Source: Oceanospirillaceae bacterium (GTDB taxonomy: Bacteria > Pseudomonadota > Gammaproteobacteria > Pseudomonadales > Balneatricaceae). Taken from it: DNA of 64,000 nt. Position numbers and translations under genes: made by a program. Of this stretch, positions 16,318 to 23,927 are shown in pieces (within the stretch, counting starts at the first letter, position 1; the number at the start of each line of letters is the position of its first letter). The notes under the pieces were generated by a model, which saw only the letters and a list, made by a program, of their open reading frames with translations, did no database searches and was not told where the DNA came from. Location of the stretch: NCBI GenBank assembly GCA_003521845.1, contig DPHB01000032.1, positions 1 through 64,000 of the forward strand. Direction: 5' to 3'.

Positions 16318-17724
16318 TTAGCAAGAGTAGTAAAGGTCAAATTCAACTGGGTGAGTGACGCTGTTTACTGCTTCTACTTCACCACGCTTAAGGTTAACGT
16401 ATCCTTCGATCATGGACTCAGTAAATACGCCGCCACGAGTTAAGAACTCATGGTCTGCTTCTAGTGCGTCTAGAGCTTGCTCTAGGCTACTAGCTACAGT
16501 TGGGATAGCTGCTGCTTCTTCTGCCGGTAGGTCATACAAGTCCTTGTCGGCTGCATCGCCTGGGTGGATCTTGTTTTGGATACCGTCAAGGCCGGCCATC
16601 ATCAAGGCTGCGAAGCACAAGTATGGGTTGGCAGTTGGATCAGGGAAACGTACTTCTACGCGACGACCCTTCGGGTTGCTTACGTATGGGATACGGATAG
16701 ACGCAGAGCGGTTACGGGCAGAGTAAGCCAGCATAACAGGTGCTTCAAAGCCAGGAACCAAACGCTTGTAGGCGTTAGTAGAGGCGTTGGTGAAAGCGTT
16801 AAGGGCGCGAGCGTGCTTAATAACACCACCGATGTAGTGTAGCGCCATTTCGGAAAGACCGCCGTAGCCGTCGCCGTTAAACAGGTTTACACCGTCCTTA
16901 GCGATAGACATGTGTACGTGCATGCCAGAACCGTTGTCACCAACGATTGGCTTAGGCATGAAAGTAGCCGTCTTTCCATAAGCGTGAGCGACGTTGTGTA
17001 CACAGTACTTAGTGATCTGTACTTCGTCAGCCTTGCGTACTAGGGTGTTAAACTTAGTGCCGATTTCGTTTTGGTTAGCCGTTGCCACTTCGTGGTGGTG
17101 TACTTCAATTTCAACGCCCATGGCTTCCATAGCGTCACACATTGCACCACGCATGTCGTGGGAAGAGTCTACTGGTGGTACTGGGAAGTAGCCGCCTTTA
17201 ACGCCTGGACGGTGACCGGTGTTACCGCCTTCGATAGTCGCATTGGACTGCCATGCGGCTTCTTCGGAGTTGATTTCGTACATGGCGCCAGACATGTCGG
17301 CTTTCCATTTAACGTCGTCAAATACGAAAAACTCTGGCTCAGGGCCGAAGAAAGCTGTGTCACCGATACCGGTGGACTTTAGGTATTCTTCTGCACGCTG
17401 GGCAACAGAACGTGGGTCGCGATCATAGCCTTGCATAGTGCTTGGCTCGATAACGTCGCAACGTAAGTTTAGAGTAGAGTCTTCGGTGAATGGGTCCATT
17501 ACCGCAGAGCTGTCATCAGGCATGATGATCATGTCGGATTCGTTGATGCCTTTCCAGCCAGCAACAGAAGAACCGTCAAACATCTGGCCTTCGCTAAAGA
17601 AGTCTTCGTCTACAGTTCTAGCAGGAATAGTAACGTGCTGTTCCTTACCCTTGGTGTCGGTGAAGCGTAGGTCGACCCAACGAACATCATTGTCCTGGAT
17701 CATTTTCAATGTATTTGAAGACAT
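16318..17724 (-). CDS. glnA: Glutamine synthetase, type I (GlnA)
   Basis: GlnA forms glutamine from glutamate, ammonia and ATP. From the ATG at 17724 it has 468 residues, the usual length; the in-frame upstream ATG at 17769 would add a tail not found in the family, and GGAGA precedes the chosen start. Metal and substrate motifs are present (MFDGSSVAGWKGI, PEPEFFVFDD, NGSGMHVHMS). The adenylylation Tyr is in DKDLYDLP, so activity should be controlled by GlnE. Transcription is from a sigma-54 promoter at 17873-17887, under NtrC. Confidence 0.98.
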   Translation of the reverse strand: MSSNTLKMIQDNDVRWVDLRFTDTKGKEQHVTIPARTVDEDFFSEGQMFDGSSVAGWKGINESDMIIMPDDSSAVMDPFTEDSTLNLRCDVIEPSTMQGYDRDPRSVAQRAEEYLKSTGIGDTAFFGPEPEFFVFDDVKWKADMSGAMYEINSEEAAWQSNATIEGGNTGHRPGVKGGYFPVPPVDSSHDMRGAMCDAMEAMGVEIEVHHHEVATANQNEIGTKFNTLVRKADEVQITKYCVHNVAHAYGKTATFMPKPIVGDNGSGMHVHMSIAKDGVNLFNGDGYGGLSEMALHYIGGVIKHARALNAFTNASTNAYKRLVPGFEAPVMLAYSARNRSASIRIPYVSNPKGRRVEVRFPDPTANPYLCFAALMMAGLDGIQNKIHPGDAADKDLYDLPAEEAAAIPTVASSLEQALDALEADHEFLTRGGVFTESMIEGYVNLKRGEVEAVNSVTHPVEFDLYYSC

Positions 17725-17872
17725 CATGTCTCTCCATGTTGGCCAGCTTCTGGCTGGGTTGGTTATCACGATTTGTTTGTGCAGTAAGCACTCTAGCGTG
17801 TTGCTAGCGCAGGGTAAAGGCGACTTTCATCTTAGTTCCTGCTTTAAGCTCGCATTTTCACATATCTATATA

Positions 17873-17887
17873 GCAACCGCCGTGCCA
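17873..17887 (-). promoter_or_regulatory. Sigma-54 promoter of glnA
   Basis: On the minus strand the sequence reads TGGCACGGCGGTTGC, a match to the -24/-12 consensus TGGCAC-N5-TTGC at every conserved base. The start point would be near 17861, giving a leader of about 135 nt. This fits control of glnA by the NtrBC pair next door. Confidence 0.92.
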
Positions 17888-18098
17888 ACTTAATGCGCAA
17901 GGTCGAAAAATCGAGCATTTAGCAGTTAAATTGATGCGCTTTTGCGAACAGACTAATAAAGCGTCGCTATTTTACGCTTTAATGGGGCTTATTTCATCTT
18001 TCTATGCGGCTGGGTCGCGCTAAGCTGGTGCGTTGTGTGAGCGGGTTAGGGGTGGTTGCGGATAAATGGGTGCAATTTGGTGCGTACGGCTAGTATTT

Positions 18099-18115
18099 TG
18101 CACTAATATAGTGCG
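18099..18115. promoter_or_regulatory. Probable NtrC enhancer site
   Basis: TGCACTAATATAGTGCG is a dyad with half-sites GCACTA and TAGTGC (sharing central bases), close to NtrC sites of enteric glnA. It lies about 245 bases upstream of the predicted glnA start. A second partial site (GGTGCAATTTGGTGCG, 18069-18084) lies nearby. The remainder of the 586-base glnA-typA gap is non-coding. Confidence 0.65.
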
Positions 18116-18213
18116 CTATGGGTGTGTTGCTAGCTTATGGGAAAATAATTCCTTTTTTCATGGCTTATAATGGCTGAAGGTGGGCCTAGCGCTTATAACT
18201 TATAGGTAATTAG

Positions 18214-18222
18214 TGGTATAAT
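18214..18222 (+). promoter_or_regulatory. Extended -10 promoter of typA
   Basis: TGGTATAAT is a perfect extended -10 element 88 bases before typA. There is no good -35, as is common for extended -10 promoters. It is followed by GC-rich CGCGCGCG and a leader. Confidence 0.65.
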
Positions 18223-18310
18223 TCGCGCGCGAAATTTATAGGCCCTGTCGGTACTGCTGTTAGGGCTTTTATTATCCCTCCCATTTAATAGGGAGGCTTG
18301 GAGTCAAAAC

Positions 18311-20125
18311 ATGATCGAAATGCTAAGAAACGTGGCCATTGTTGCCCACGTAGACCATGGTAAAACCACCTTGGTAGACAAATTGCTGGAACAGTCCGGT
18401 ACTCTAGATCGTCGTGATCAGGGCTCCGAGCGTATCATGGACTCCAATGACCAGGAAAAGGAACGTGGTATCACCATCCTGGCCAAGAATACGGCTATCA
18501 ACTGGAACGACTACCATATCAATATCGTAGACACACCGGGACACGCCGACTTCGGTGGTGAAGTAGAGCGTGTATTGTCCATGGTAGATTGCGTATTACT
18601 TTTGGTTGATGCCGTTGATGGCCCCATGCCGCAAACGCGTTTTGTAACACAAAAAGCATTCCAGCAGGGTTTGAGTCCCATCGTTGTTATCAACAAGATT
18701 GACCGCCCTGGCGCACGTCCTGATTGGGTAATGGATCAAGTATTTGATCTGTTTGACTCGCTGGGTGCTACCGATGAGCAGTTGGACTTCCCTGTAGTTT
18801 ATGCATCGGCTCTTAACGGTATTGCTGGCCTAGAAGCTGACGACATGGCGGAAGACATGACGCCATTGCTAGAAATGCTAGTAGAAAAAGTAAAGGCGCC
18901 AGAAGTGAACGCAGACGGTCCTTTGCAAATGCAAATATCGGCTCTGGATTACTCCAGCTATGTTGGTGTAATTGGTGTTGGCCGTGTAACCCGTGGCCAA
19001 ATCAAAGCGGGTCAGCAAGTTATGGTCGTTGATGCTGATGGCAAGGCGCGTAAAGCCAAGCTACAGCAAGTGATGAGCTACTTGGGCTTGGAGCGTATTG
19101 ATGTGCCAACGGTTGAAGCGGGTAACATTTGCTGTATCACTGGTATTGACGGCCTAAGCATTTCCGATACTATTTGTGCTGTTGATTGTGTAGAAGCATT
19201 ACCACCTTTGAGTGTTGATGAGCCAACGGTTTCCATGACCTTCCAGGTTAATGATTCGCCGTTTGCTGGCAAAGACGGCAAGTATGTAACTAGCCGTAAC
19301 ATTAAAGAGCGTCTTGAGCGTGAATTGATTCATAACGTGGCACTGCGTGTTGAGCAAGGTGCTACCCCTGACCAGTTTATCGTTTCTGGCCGTGGTGAAT
19401 TGCATTTGTCGGTGTTGATCGAAACCATGCGTCGTGAAGGCTTTGAGCTAGGTGTGTCCCGCCCTCAAGTTATCCAAAAAGAAATGGATGGCGTGATGAT
19501 GGAACCGTACGAAGCGGTATTGATTGACTGTGAAGACGAACACACCGGTTCCTTGATGGAAGAGATGGGTCGTCGTAAGGCCGAAATGACTAACATGGAG
19601 CCAGACGGCAAGGGGCGTACGCGCCTTGAGTTTGTTGTGCCTTCACGTGGTTTGATTGGTTTCCGTGGTCAGTTCCTAACCCTTACCTCTGGTAGTGGCG
19701 TTATGACTTCTGTATTTGATCACTATGGTGAAGTGAAGCAGGGTGCTATGGCAGAGCGTCAAAATGGCGTCTTGGTGTCTATGGTTAAAGGTAAGGTCTT
19801 GGCCTTTGCTTTGTTTAACCTGCAAGACCGTGGCCGCTTGATGATCGAACCTAACATCGACGTATACGAAGGTATGTTGATCGGTGTACACAGCCGTAGC
19901 AATGACTTGGTCGTTAACCCAACTAAGGGTAAGCAGTTGACCAACATCCGTGCCGCTGGTACTGATGAAAACATTCAGCTGACACCACCTATTCGTCACT
20001 CGCTAGAGCAAGCGCTAGAATTCATCGAAGATGATGAGTTGGTTGAAGTAACGCCGAACTTTATTCGTCTACGTAAGAAGCTTTTGTTAGAGCATGAGCG
20101 TAAGCGCGCATCACGTGGCGGTTAA
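18311..20125 (+). CDS. typA: Ribosome-associated GTPase TypA/BipA
   Basis: A 604-residue translational GTPase of the EF-G/LepA class that binds ribosomes and assists large-subunit assembly, especially at low temperature or under stress. The G domain shows AHVDHGKTTL (G1), DTPGHADF (G3) and NKIDRP (G4); domains II, III and V and the BipA-specific C-terminal domain follow. The start MIEMLRNVAIV is used; an ATG three codons later is possible. It diverges from glnA and ends before a strong terminator. Confidence 0.97.
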   Translation: MIEMLRNVAIVAHVDHGKTTLVDKLLEQSGTLDRRDQGSERIMDSNDQEKERGITILAKNTAINWNDYHINIVDTPGHADFGGEVERVLSMVDCVLLLVDAVDGPMPQTRFVTQKAFQQGLSPIVVINKIDRPGARPDWVMDQVFDLFDSLGATDEQLDFPVVYASALNGIAGLEADDMAEDMTPLLEMLVEKVKAPEVNADGPLQMQISALDYSSYVGVIGVGRVTRGQIKAGQQVMVVDADGKARKAKLQQVMSYLGLERIDVPTVEAGNICCITGIDGLSISDTICAVDCVEALPPLSVDEPTVSMTFQVNDSPFAGKDGKYVTSRNIKERLERELIHNVALRVEQGATPDQFIVSGRGELHLSVLIETMRREGFELGVSRPQVIQKEMDGVMMEPYEAVLIDCEDEHTGSLMEEMGRRKAEMTNMEPDGKGRTRLEFVVPSRGLIGFRGQFLTLTSGSGVMTSVFDHYGEVKQGAMAERQNGVLVSMVKGKVLAFALFNLQDRGRLMIEPNIDVYEGMLIGVHSRSNDLVVNPTKGKQLTNIRAAGTDENIQLTPPIRHSLEQALEFIEDDELVEVTPNFIRLRKKLLLEHERKRASRGG

Positions 20126-20143
20126 TGCATACATAGTATGTAT

Positions 20144-20174
20144 AAAAAGGGCGGCCGTAAGGTCGCCCTTTTTT
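20144..20174 (+). terminator. Intrinsic terminator after typA
   Basis: AAGGGCGGCC-GTAA-GGTCGCCCTT forms a strong stem followed by TTTT, starting 18 bases after the typA stop. Confidence 0.92.
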
Positions 20175-20269
20175 GTGCTAAGGTTAAATATATAGCGGTG
20201 TGGTAAGTGCTAGCAGGAACTTCTTCTATATATAGGAGTCTTGACTAGTAGGCGAGTTAGGAAATGGAC

Positions 20270-20638
20270 ATGTTTAAAAAAATAATTATAAGTGGCTTGT
20301 GTGGCTTTGTGATGGCCTGTGGCAGTGTGGATGTAAATGATAGTCCTTTGGCTGTGGCGGGCTTCACGGGGCTGTATGAGTCCTTTAGTTGCGATCAGTT
20401 GTATTCTGAAGCGCGCAGGGTAGCAAGCCAAATGGAAGTGCTGGCGGGAGATTATAATGATGAAGTGCAGCGTTCAAGAATGGAGTTTGTCGGCGGTGTG
20501 GTTTATTGGCCAATTTTGTTTTTTGTGGATGACAATGCAGATGAAGGCGCAGCCGACGAGTATGCCCAGTTAAAGGCGCGGTTAGATAAGCTGGCGCACT
20601 GGATGGTGGAGAAGTCTTGTCGAGCTAGCGGTGGCTAG
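20270..20638 (+). CDS. Small putative lipoprotein, unknown function
   Basis: A 122-residue protein. MFKKIIISGLCGFVMAC looks like a lipoprotein signal with the modified Cys at residue 17, although Met at -2 is unusual in a lipobox. The mature part has a Cys in ESFSCDQLY and another near the C-terminus (EKSCRASGG), a helical region, and a short hydrophobic stretch (GGVVYWPILFFV, about residues 74-85). The ATG at 20270 is preferred to that at 20264 because AGGA is then seven bases away. It is flanked by terminators on both sides, so it is a single-gene unit. I do not recognise a named family. Confidence 0.75.
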   Translation: MFKKIIISGLCGFVMACGSVDVNDSPLAVAGFTGLYESFSCDQLYSEARRVASQMEVLAGDYNDEVQRSRMEFVGGVVYWPILFFVDDNADEGAADEYAQLKARLDKLAHWMVEKSCRASGG

Positions 20639-20662
20639 AGGTATAAACAGTCAGGCAATAAA

Positions 20663-20690
20663 AAAGCAGCTCTTAGGAGCTGCTTTCTGA
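20663..20690 (+). terminator. Intrinsic terminator after the small lipoprotein gene
   Basis: AAAGCAGCTC-TTAG-GAGCTGCTTT is a perfect 10-bp stem 25 bases after the stop codon. From there to 21005 the DNA is strikingly AT-rich and non-coding. An extended -10 (TGATATAAT, about 20921-20929) is the only promoter-like signal in it. Confidence 0.85.
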
Positions 20691-21005
20691 GGCTGTTTTT
20701 ATTTTTATTGGCAAGCCTTTAAGGGTGTCTGTTTTTCTTATGACGCTTATTATTTTTATTTGCGTTGGAGGGCATACTAGCAACATTCTGCATGAAGTCT
20801 AATAATTAATTGGAATATGTTAATAATTTTATAGAATATTGCATTATCTGCATTTAGAGTAAAGATGTAGCGTTTTCAAATTTTACTTATATAAGCTTGA
20901 AAATAAACGTAATTTTGCGTTGATATAATTTAAACAAGCGTTTAATCTTAGTGCGAATTAATGCTAATTTTTAGCTAAAACTTTATTATAGGAACACTTG
21001 CAAGC

Positions 21006-21281
21006 ATGGCTACAGTAAGTATTTGTTACCCGCATCAGCGCACTAGTGAGCAGGCTCGAGAGGCGGCGGATACCTTCGCCGGCAAGCTGTCGGCAAAATT
21101 AGGGGTTGAATGCGCGTGGCAGGGCGATACCATGACTTTACAGCGTCAGGGTGTTAATGGCGAATTGGTGCTAAGTGAAGGTGAGGTTAATATTGAGCTA
21201 AAGTTGGGTATGATGCTGACGCCTATGAAAGGCCAGATTGAAGCTGAGATACAGCGTCAGTTAGCGAAGTATTTGGGCTAG
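21006..21281 (+). CDS. Polyhydroxyalkanoic acid system family protein
   Basis: A 91-residue cytoplasmic protein of the small family annotated as polyhydroxyalkanoic acid system protein, often found near phasin or PHA synthase genes. Its pattern of two helices flanking a beta-sheet core fits (SEQAREAADTFAGKLSAKLG, then GELVLSEGEVNIELKLGMML and an amphipathic C-terminal helix). Its function is not established. No PHA synthase, depolymerase or phasin gene is in this window, so the link to PHA is by family only. It follows a long AT-rich leader. Confidence 0.8.
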   Translation: MATVSICYPHQRTSEQAREAADTFAGKLSAKLGVECAWQGDTMTLQRQGVNGELVLSEGEVNIELKLGMMLTPMKGQIEAEIQRQLAKYLG

Positions 21282-21293
21282 ATTTATAATAAA

Positions 21294-21392
21294 GGGACAG
21301 GCACTCTCCTAACGGAAAAAGCCAGCCCCCTGTCCGAGCCTGTGGGGACTGGCTCTTGTTTGGTTGCGTAGCAAACAAAAAGTGCCTGTCCC
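21294..21392. repeat. Inverted pair of hairpin repeats before hslU
   Basis: A 37-base unit (21294-21330, GGGACAGGCACTCT...GCCAGCCCC) faces an inverted 48-base unit (21345-21392, GGGACTGGCTCTTG...GTGCCTGTCCC). The outer ends are perfect 11-base complements. It fills the gap between the convergent PHA-system gene and hslU. Confidence 0.85.
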
Positions 21393-21405
21393 TTATTTAG
21401 CGTCT

Positions 21406-22725
21406 TTAAAGAATGTACTGGCTCAAATCCTGGTCCTGTACCAAATCTTGTAGATTCTGCTCGACATAAGCTTGGTTAACCACCACCTTGGCGCCCTGGG
21501 CTTGGTTGGCTTCAAAAGACAGGTCTTCAAGCAAGCGCTCCATCAAGGTGTGCAAGCGACGTGCACCAATGTTTTCGGTATTCTCGTTCACTTCAAAGGC
21601 TAATTCCGCTAAGCGTGTTATGCCATCTTCGCTAAACTCAAGGTCAACACCTTCAACACCCAGCAAGGCTTGGTACTGTTCCGTTAGGGAGTAGTTTGGC
21701 TCGGTCAAAATGCGGGCAAAATCTTCTGGCTTGAGGGCGTTAAGTTCAACGCGAATGGGTAGGCGGCCTTGTAGTTCAGGTATTAAGTCAGAAGGCTTAG
21801 CCAAATGGAAAGCGCCTGAGGTGATGAACAAGATGTGATCTGTTTTTACCATGCCGTACTTGGTGCTGACGGTGCAGCCTTCAATGAGCGGCAATAGGTC
21901 GCGCTGTACGCCTTCGCGAGATACGTCACCACTGGTGCCGCCTTCTTGTTTCTTGGCAATTTTGTCGATCTCGTCAAGGAATACGATACCATTTTGTTCT
22001 ACAGCTTCTAAAGCCTGCTGCTTGATATCATCTTCCTTAATCAATTGGGAAGCTTCTTCATCTTGCAGTTGCTTGCGCGCGTCCTTGATCTTTATCTTGC
22101 GGCTTTTCTTGCGATCTTGGCCCATATTGGAAAACATGCTTTGTAGCTGGTTGGTCATTTCTTCCATACCAGGGGGGGCCATGATTTCTACGCCGGCGGG
22201 CGTGACGGACATTTCGATATCGATTTCCTTGTCATCTAGCTGACCTTCGCGTAATTTCTTACGGAATACTTGGCGCGTACTAGAGTCTTGGCTTGCTTCT
22301 TCGCCGCGGGCAGGGGGCAACAGTGCATCAAGGATGCGATCTTCAGCCCGATCGGCAGCGTCGTTGCCGACCTTGTCCATGGCCTGCTCACGCAGCATTT
22401 TGATGGCTGTTTCGACTAGGTCGCGAATAATCGATTCAACATCGCGTCCAACATAGCCAACTTCGGTGAACTTGGTGGCCTCGATCTTGATAAAGGGTGC
22501 GTTGGAAAGCTTGGCTAAGCGTCGTGCAATCTCGGTTTTGCCGACCCCGGTTGGGCCAATCATCATGATGTTTTTGGGGGCGATTTCAGCGCGCATGTCG
22601 GTATCTAGTTGCATGCGGCGCCAGCGGTTGCGCAAAGCGATAGCAACGGCGCGTTTGGCCGAAGCTTGGCCAATAATGTGTTGATCTAGCTTGCTAACTA
22701 TTTGGGCAGGAGTTAGGTTCGACAT
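21406..22725 (-). CDS. hslU: HslUV protease ATPase subunit HslU
   Basis: HslU is the AAA+ unfoldase of the HslUV (ClpYQ) protease. From the ATG at 22725 it has 439 residues, matching the family; the open frame extends to 22782 but runs back into hslV and has no family match. Visible motifs are Walker A GPTGVGKTE, the pore loop GYVGRDVE, Walker B IVFLDEIDKIA, and the C-terminal LSQYIL tail that docks into HslV. AGGA precedes the start. It follows hslV by eight bases. Confidence 0.97.
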   Translation of the reverse strand: MSNLTPAQIVSKLDQHIIGQASAKRAVAIALRNRWRRMQLDTDMRAEIAPKNIMMIGPTGVGKTEIARRLAKLSNAPFIKIEATKFTEVGYVGRDVESIIRDLVETAIKMLREQAMDKVGNDAADRAEDRILDALLPPARGEEASQDSSTRQVFRKKLREGQLDDKEIDIEMSVTPAGVEIMAPPGMEEMTNQLQSMFSNMGQDRKKSRKIKIKDARKQLQDEEASQLIKEDDIKQQALEAVEQNGIVFLDEIDKIAKKQEGGTSGDVSREGVQRDLLPLIEGCTVSTKYGMVKTDHILFITSGAFHLAKPSDLIPELQGRLPIRVELNALKPEDFARILTEPNYSLTEQYQALLGVEGVDLEFSEDGITRLAELAFEVNENTENIGARRLHTLMERLLEDLSFEANQAQGAKVVVNQAYVEQNLQDLVQDQDLSQYIL

Positions 22726-22733
22726 ATTAGTTC

Positions 22734-23258
22734 CTAAATATCCAAAGACTCGACAGTGGTGTGGTGGTTGGTAAAGACGCAAATGTCAGCGGCAATAGAA
22801 AGGCTTTTTTCAACAATTTCTTGCGCGCTAAGGTCGGTATTCTTGAGTAGTGCGGTAGCGGCAGCCTGGGCGTAGTTGCCGCCAGAGCCAATAGCAATCA
22901 AGCCTTCTTCTGGTTCTACCACATCGCCGTTGCCAGTAATGATCAAAGACGCTTCTTGGTTGGCTACCACCAGCATGGCTTCTAGTTTGCGCAGAGCGCG
23001 ATCGCTGCGCCAATCTTTGGCAAGCTCAACAGCGGAGCGTACTAGCTGTCCATGGTGCTTTTGTAGTTGCGCTTCAAAGCGTTCGAATAGGGTGAAAGCA
23101 TCGGCTGTGCCACCAGCAAAACCGGCTATAACTTGGTCTTGGTAAAGGCGGCGCACTTTGCGGGCGTTGCCCTTCATGACTGTGTTGCCTAAGGAAACCT
23201 GGCCATCACCACCGAGTACGACCTTGTCGCCACGGCGTACGGATACAATTGTTGTCAC
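22734..23258 (-). CDS. hslV: HslUV protease peptidase subunit HslV
   Basis: A 174-residue proteasome-like peptidase. The catalytic nucleophile is Thr2, exposed after removal of Met1 (MTTIVSVRRGDKVVLGGDGQVS). Conserved GFAGGTADAFTLFERFE and IGSGGNYAQAAA segments are present. It forms the proteolytic core capped by HslU and degrades regulators and misfolded proteins. It lies directly upstream of hslU and downstream of the SPOR-domain gene, the usual order in pseudomonads. Confidence 0.97.
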   Translation of the reverse strand: MTTIVSVRRGDKVVLGGDGQVSLGNTVMKGNARKVRRLYQDQVIAGFAGGTADAFTLFERFEAQLQKHHGQLVRSAVELAKDWRSDRALRKLEAMLVVANQEASLIITGNGDVVEPEEGLIAIGSGGNYAQAAATALLKNTDLSAQEIVEKSLSIAADICVFTNHHTTVESLDI

Positions 23259-23338
23259 AGAGTTACTCCATTAATAGCTAATGTTCTATTAATGGAGTTG
23301 GAGTTGGCGAATTCAAGACCCGTTTTAGGCGTTAGTGG

Positions 23339-23926
23339 CTATTTGCGATTGATGCGCAAGGGGGCAATGTTGTTTTGCGCCAGTGTGTCTTCGGCTTTGT
23401 TGAGCATAGACCGGTTGGCAAATGGGCCAAGGCGTACTCGGTACCAAATAGTGCCACTGCTAGCGGTGGTTTTTTCGGTGATCACATTAGGTAGGTTTAG
23501 TAGGATTAGCTTGGCGCGCATGCGCTCGGCATCCTTGAGGTGGCGAAAAGAGCCTGCTTGCAACAAGGTGTTGGTTTTTTTGTTGGGGTCCTTGGGGGTG
23601 GACTTGTACGCGTCCACTGCTTGTGGCTGTACTTGGCTCTCAGGTAGCAGGTTATAAAAGTCAAAATTGCTTTTATCTGCTTGCTTGTTACTGTCCGGGG
23701 CCGTTTTAGGCTTAGGGCTAGTGAGGGCTGCTTTCGGTGCTATAGGCGCGCTGCTGGCCGCTTTACTTGGTGCTGGGGCCGCTTGATCCTTAGGCTGTTG
23801 TGCTAAGTACCATAAGCCACCAGCAAAACCAACGGCCATGATGAGCGTCAATAAAGTACGCACAGGCGATGCTTTGCTGTTGGCTTTTTTCTTGGATTTT
23901 TTGCCGCGGGCGTAATCTCGAGCCAT
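23339..23926 (-). CDS. SPOR domain-containing membrane protein (FtsN-like)
   Basis: A 195-residue bitopic inner-membrane protein: a basic cytoplasmic N-terminus (RGKKSKKKANSK), one membrane helix (about residues 25-43), a Pro/Ala/Lys-rich periplasmic linker (45-85), and a C-terminal SPOR domain (about 115-195, NTLLQAGSFRHLKDAERMRA...WYRVRLGPFANRSML). SPOR domains bind denuded glycan strands at the division septum. The architecture and the place between argS and hslV are those of FtsN-type division proteins, but the short length leaves orthology with E. coli FtsN open. Confidence 0.9.
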   Translation of the reverse strand: MARDYARGKKSKKKANSKASPVRTLLTLIMAVGFAGGLWYLAQQPKDQAAPAPSKAASSAPIAPKAALTSPKPKTAPDSNKQADKSNFDFYNLLPESQVQPQAVDAYKSTPKDPNKKTNTLLQAGSFRHLKDAERMRAKLILLNLPNVITEKTTASSGTIWYRVRLGPFANRSMLNKAEDTLAQNNIAPLRINRK

Positions 23927-23927
23927 G

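Noticed and set aside
17725..17769. Upstream ATG of glnA giving 483 residues
   Set aside because: The family starts at MSSNTLKMI-type sequence with about 468 residues, and a good ribosome site precedes 17724.
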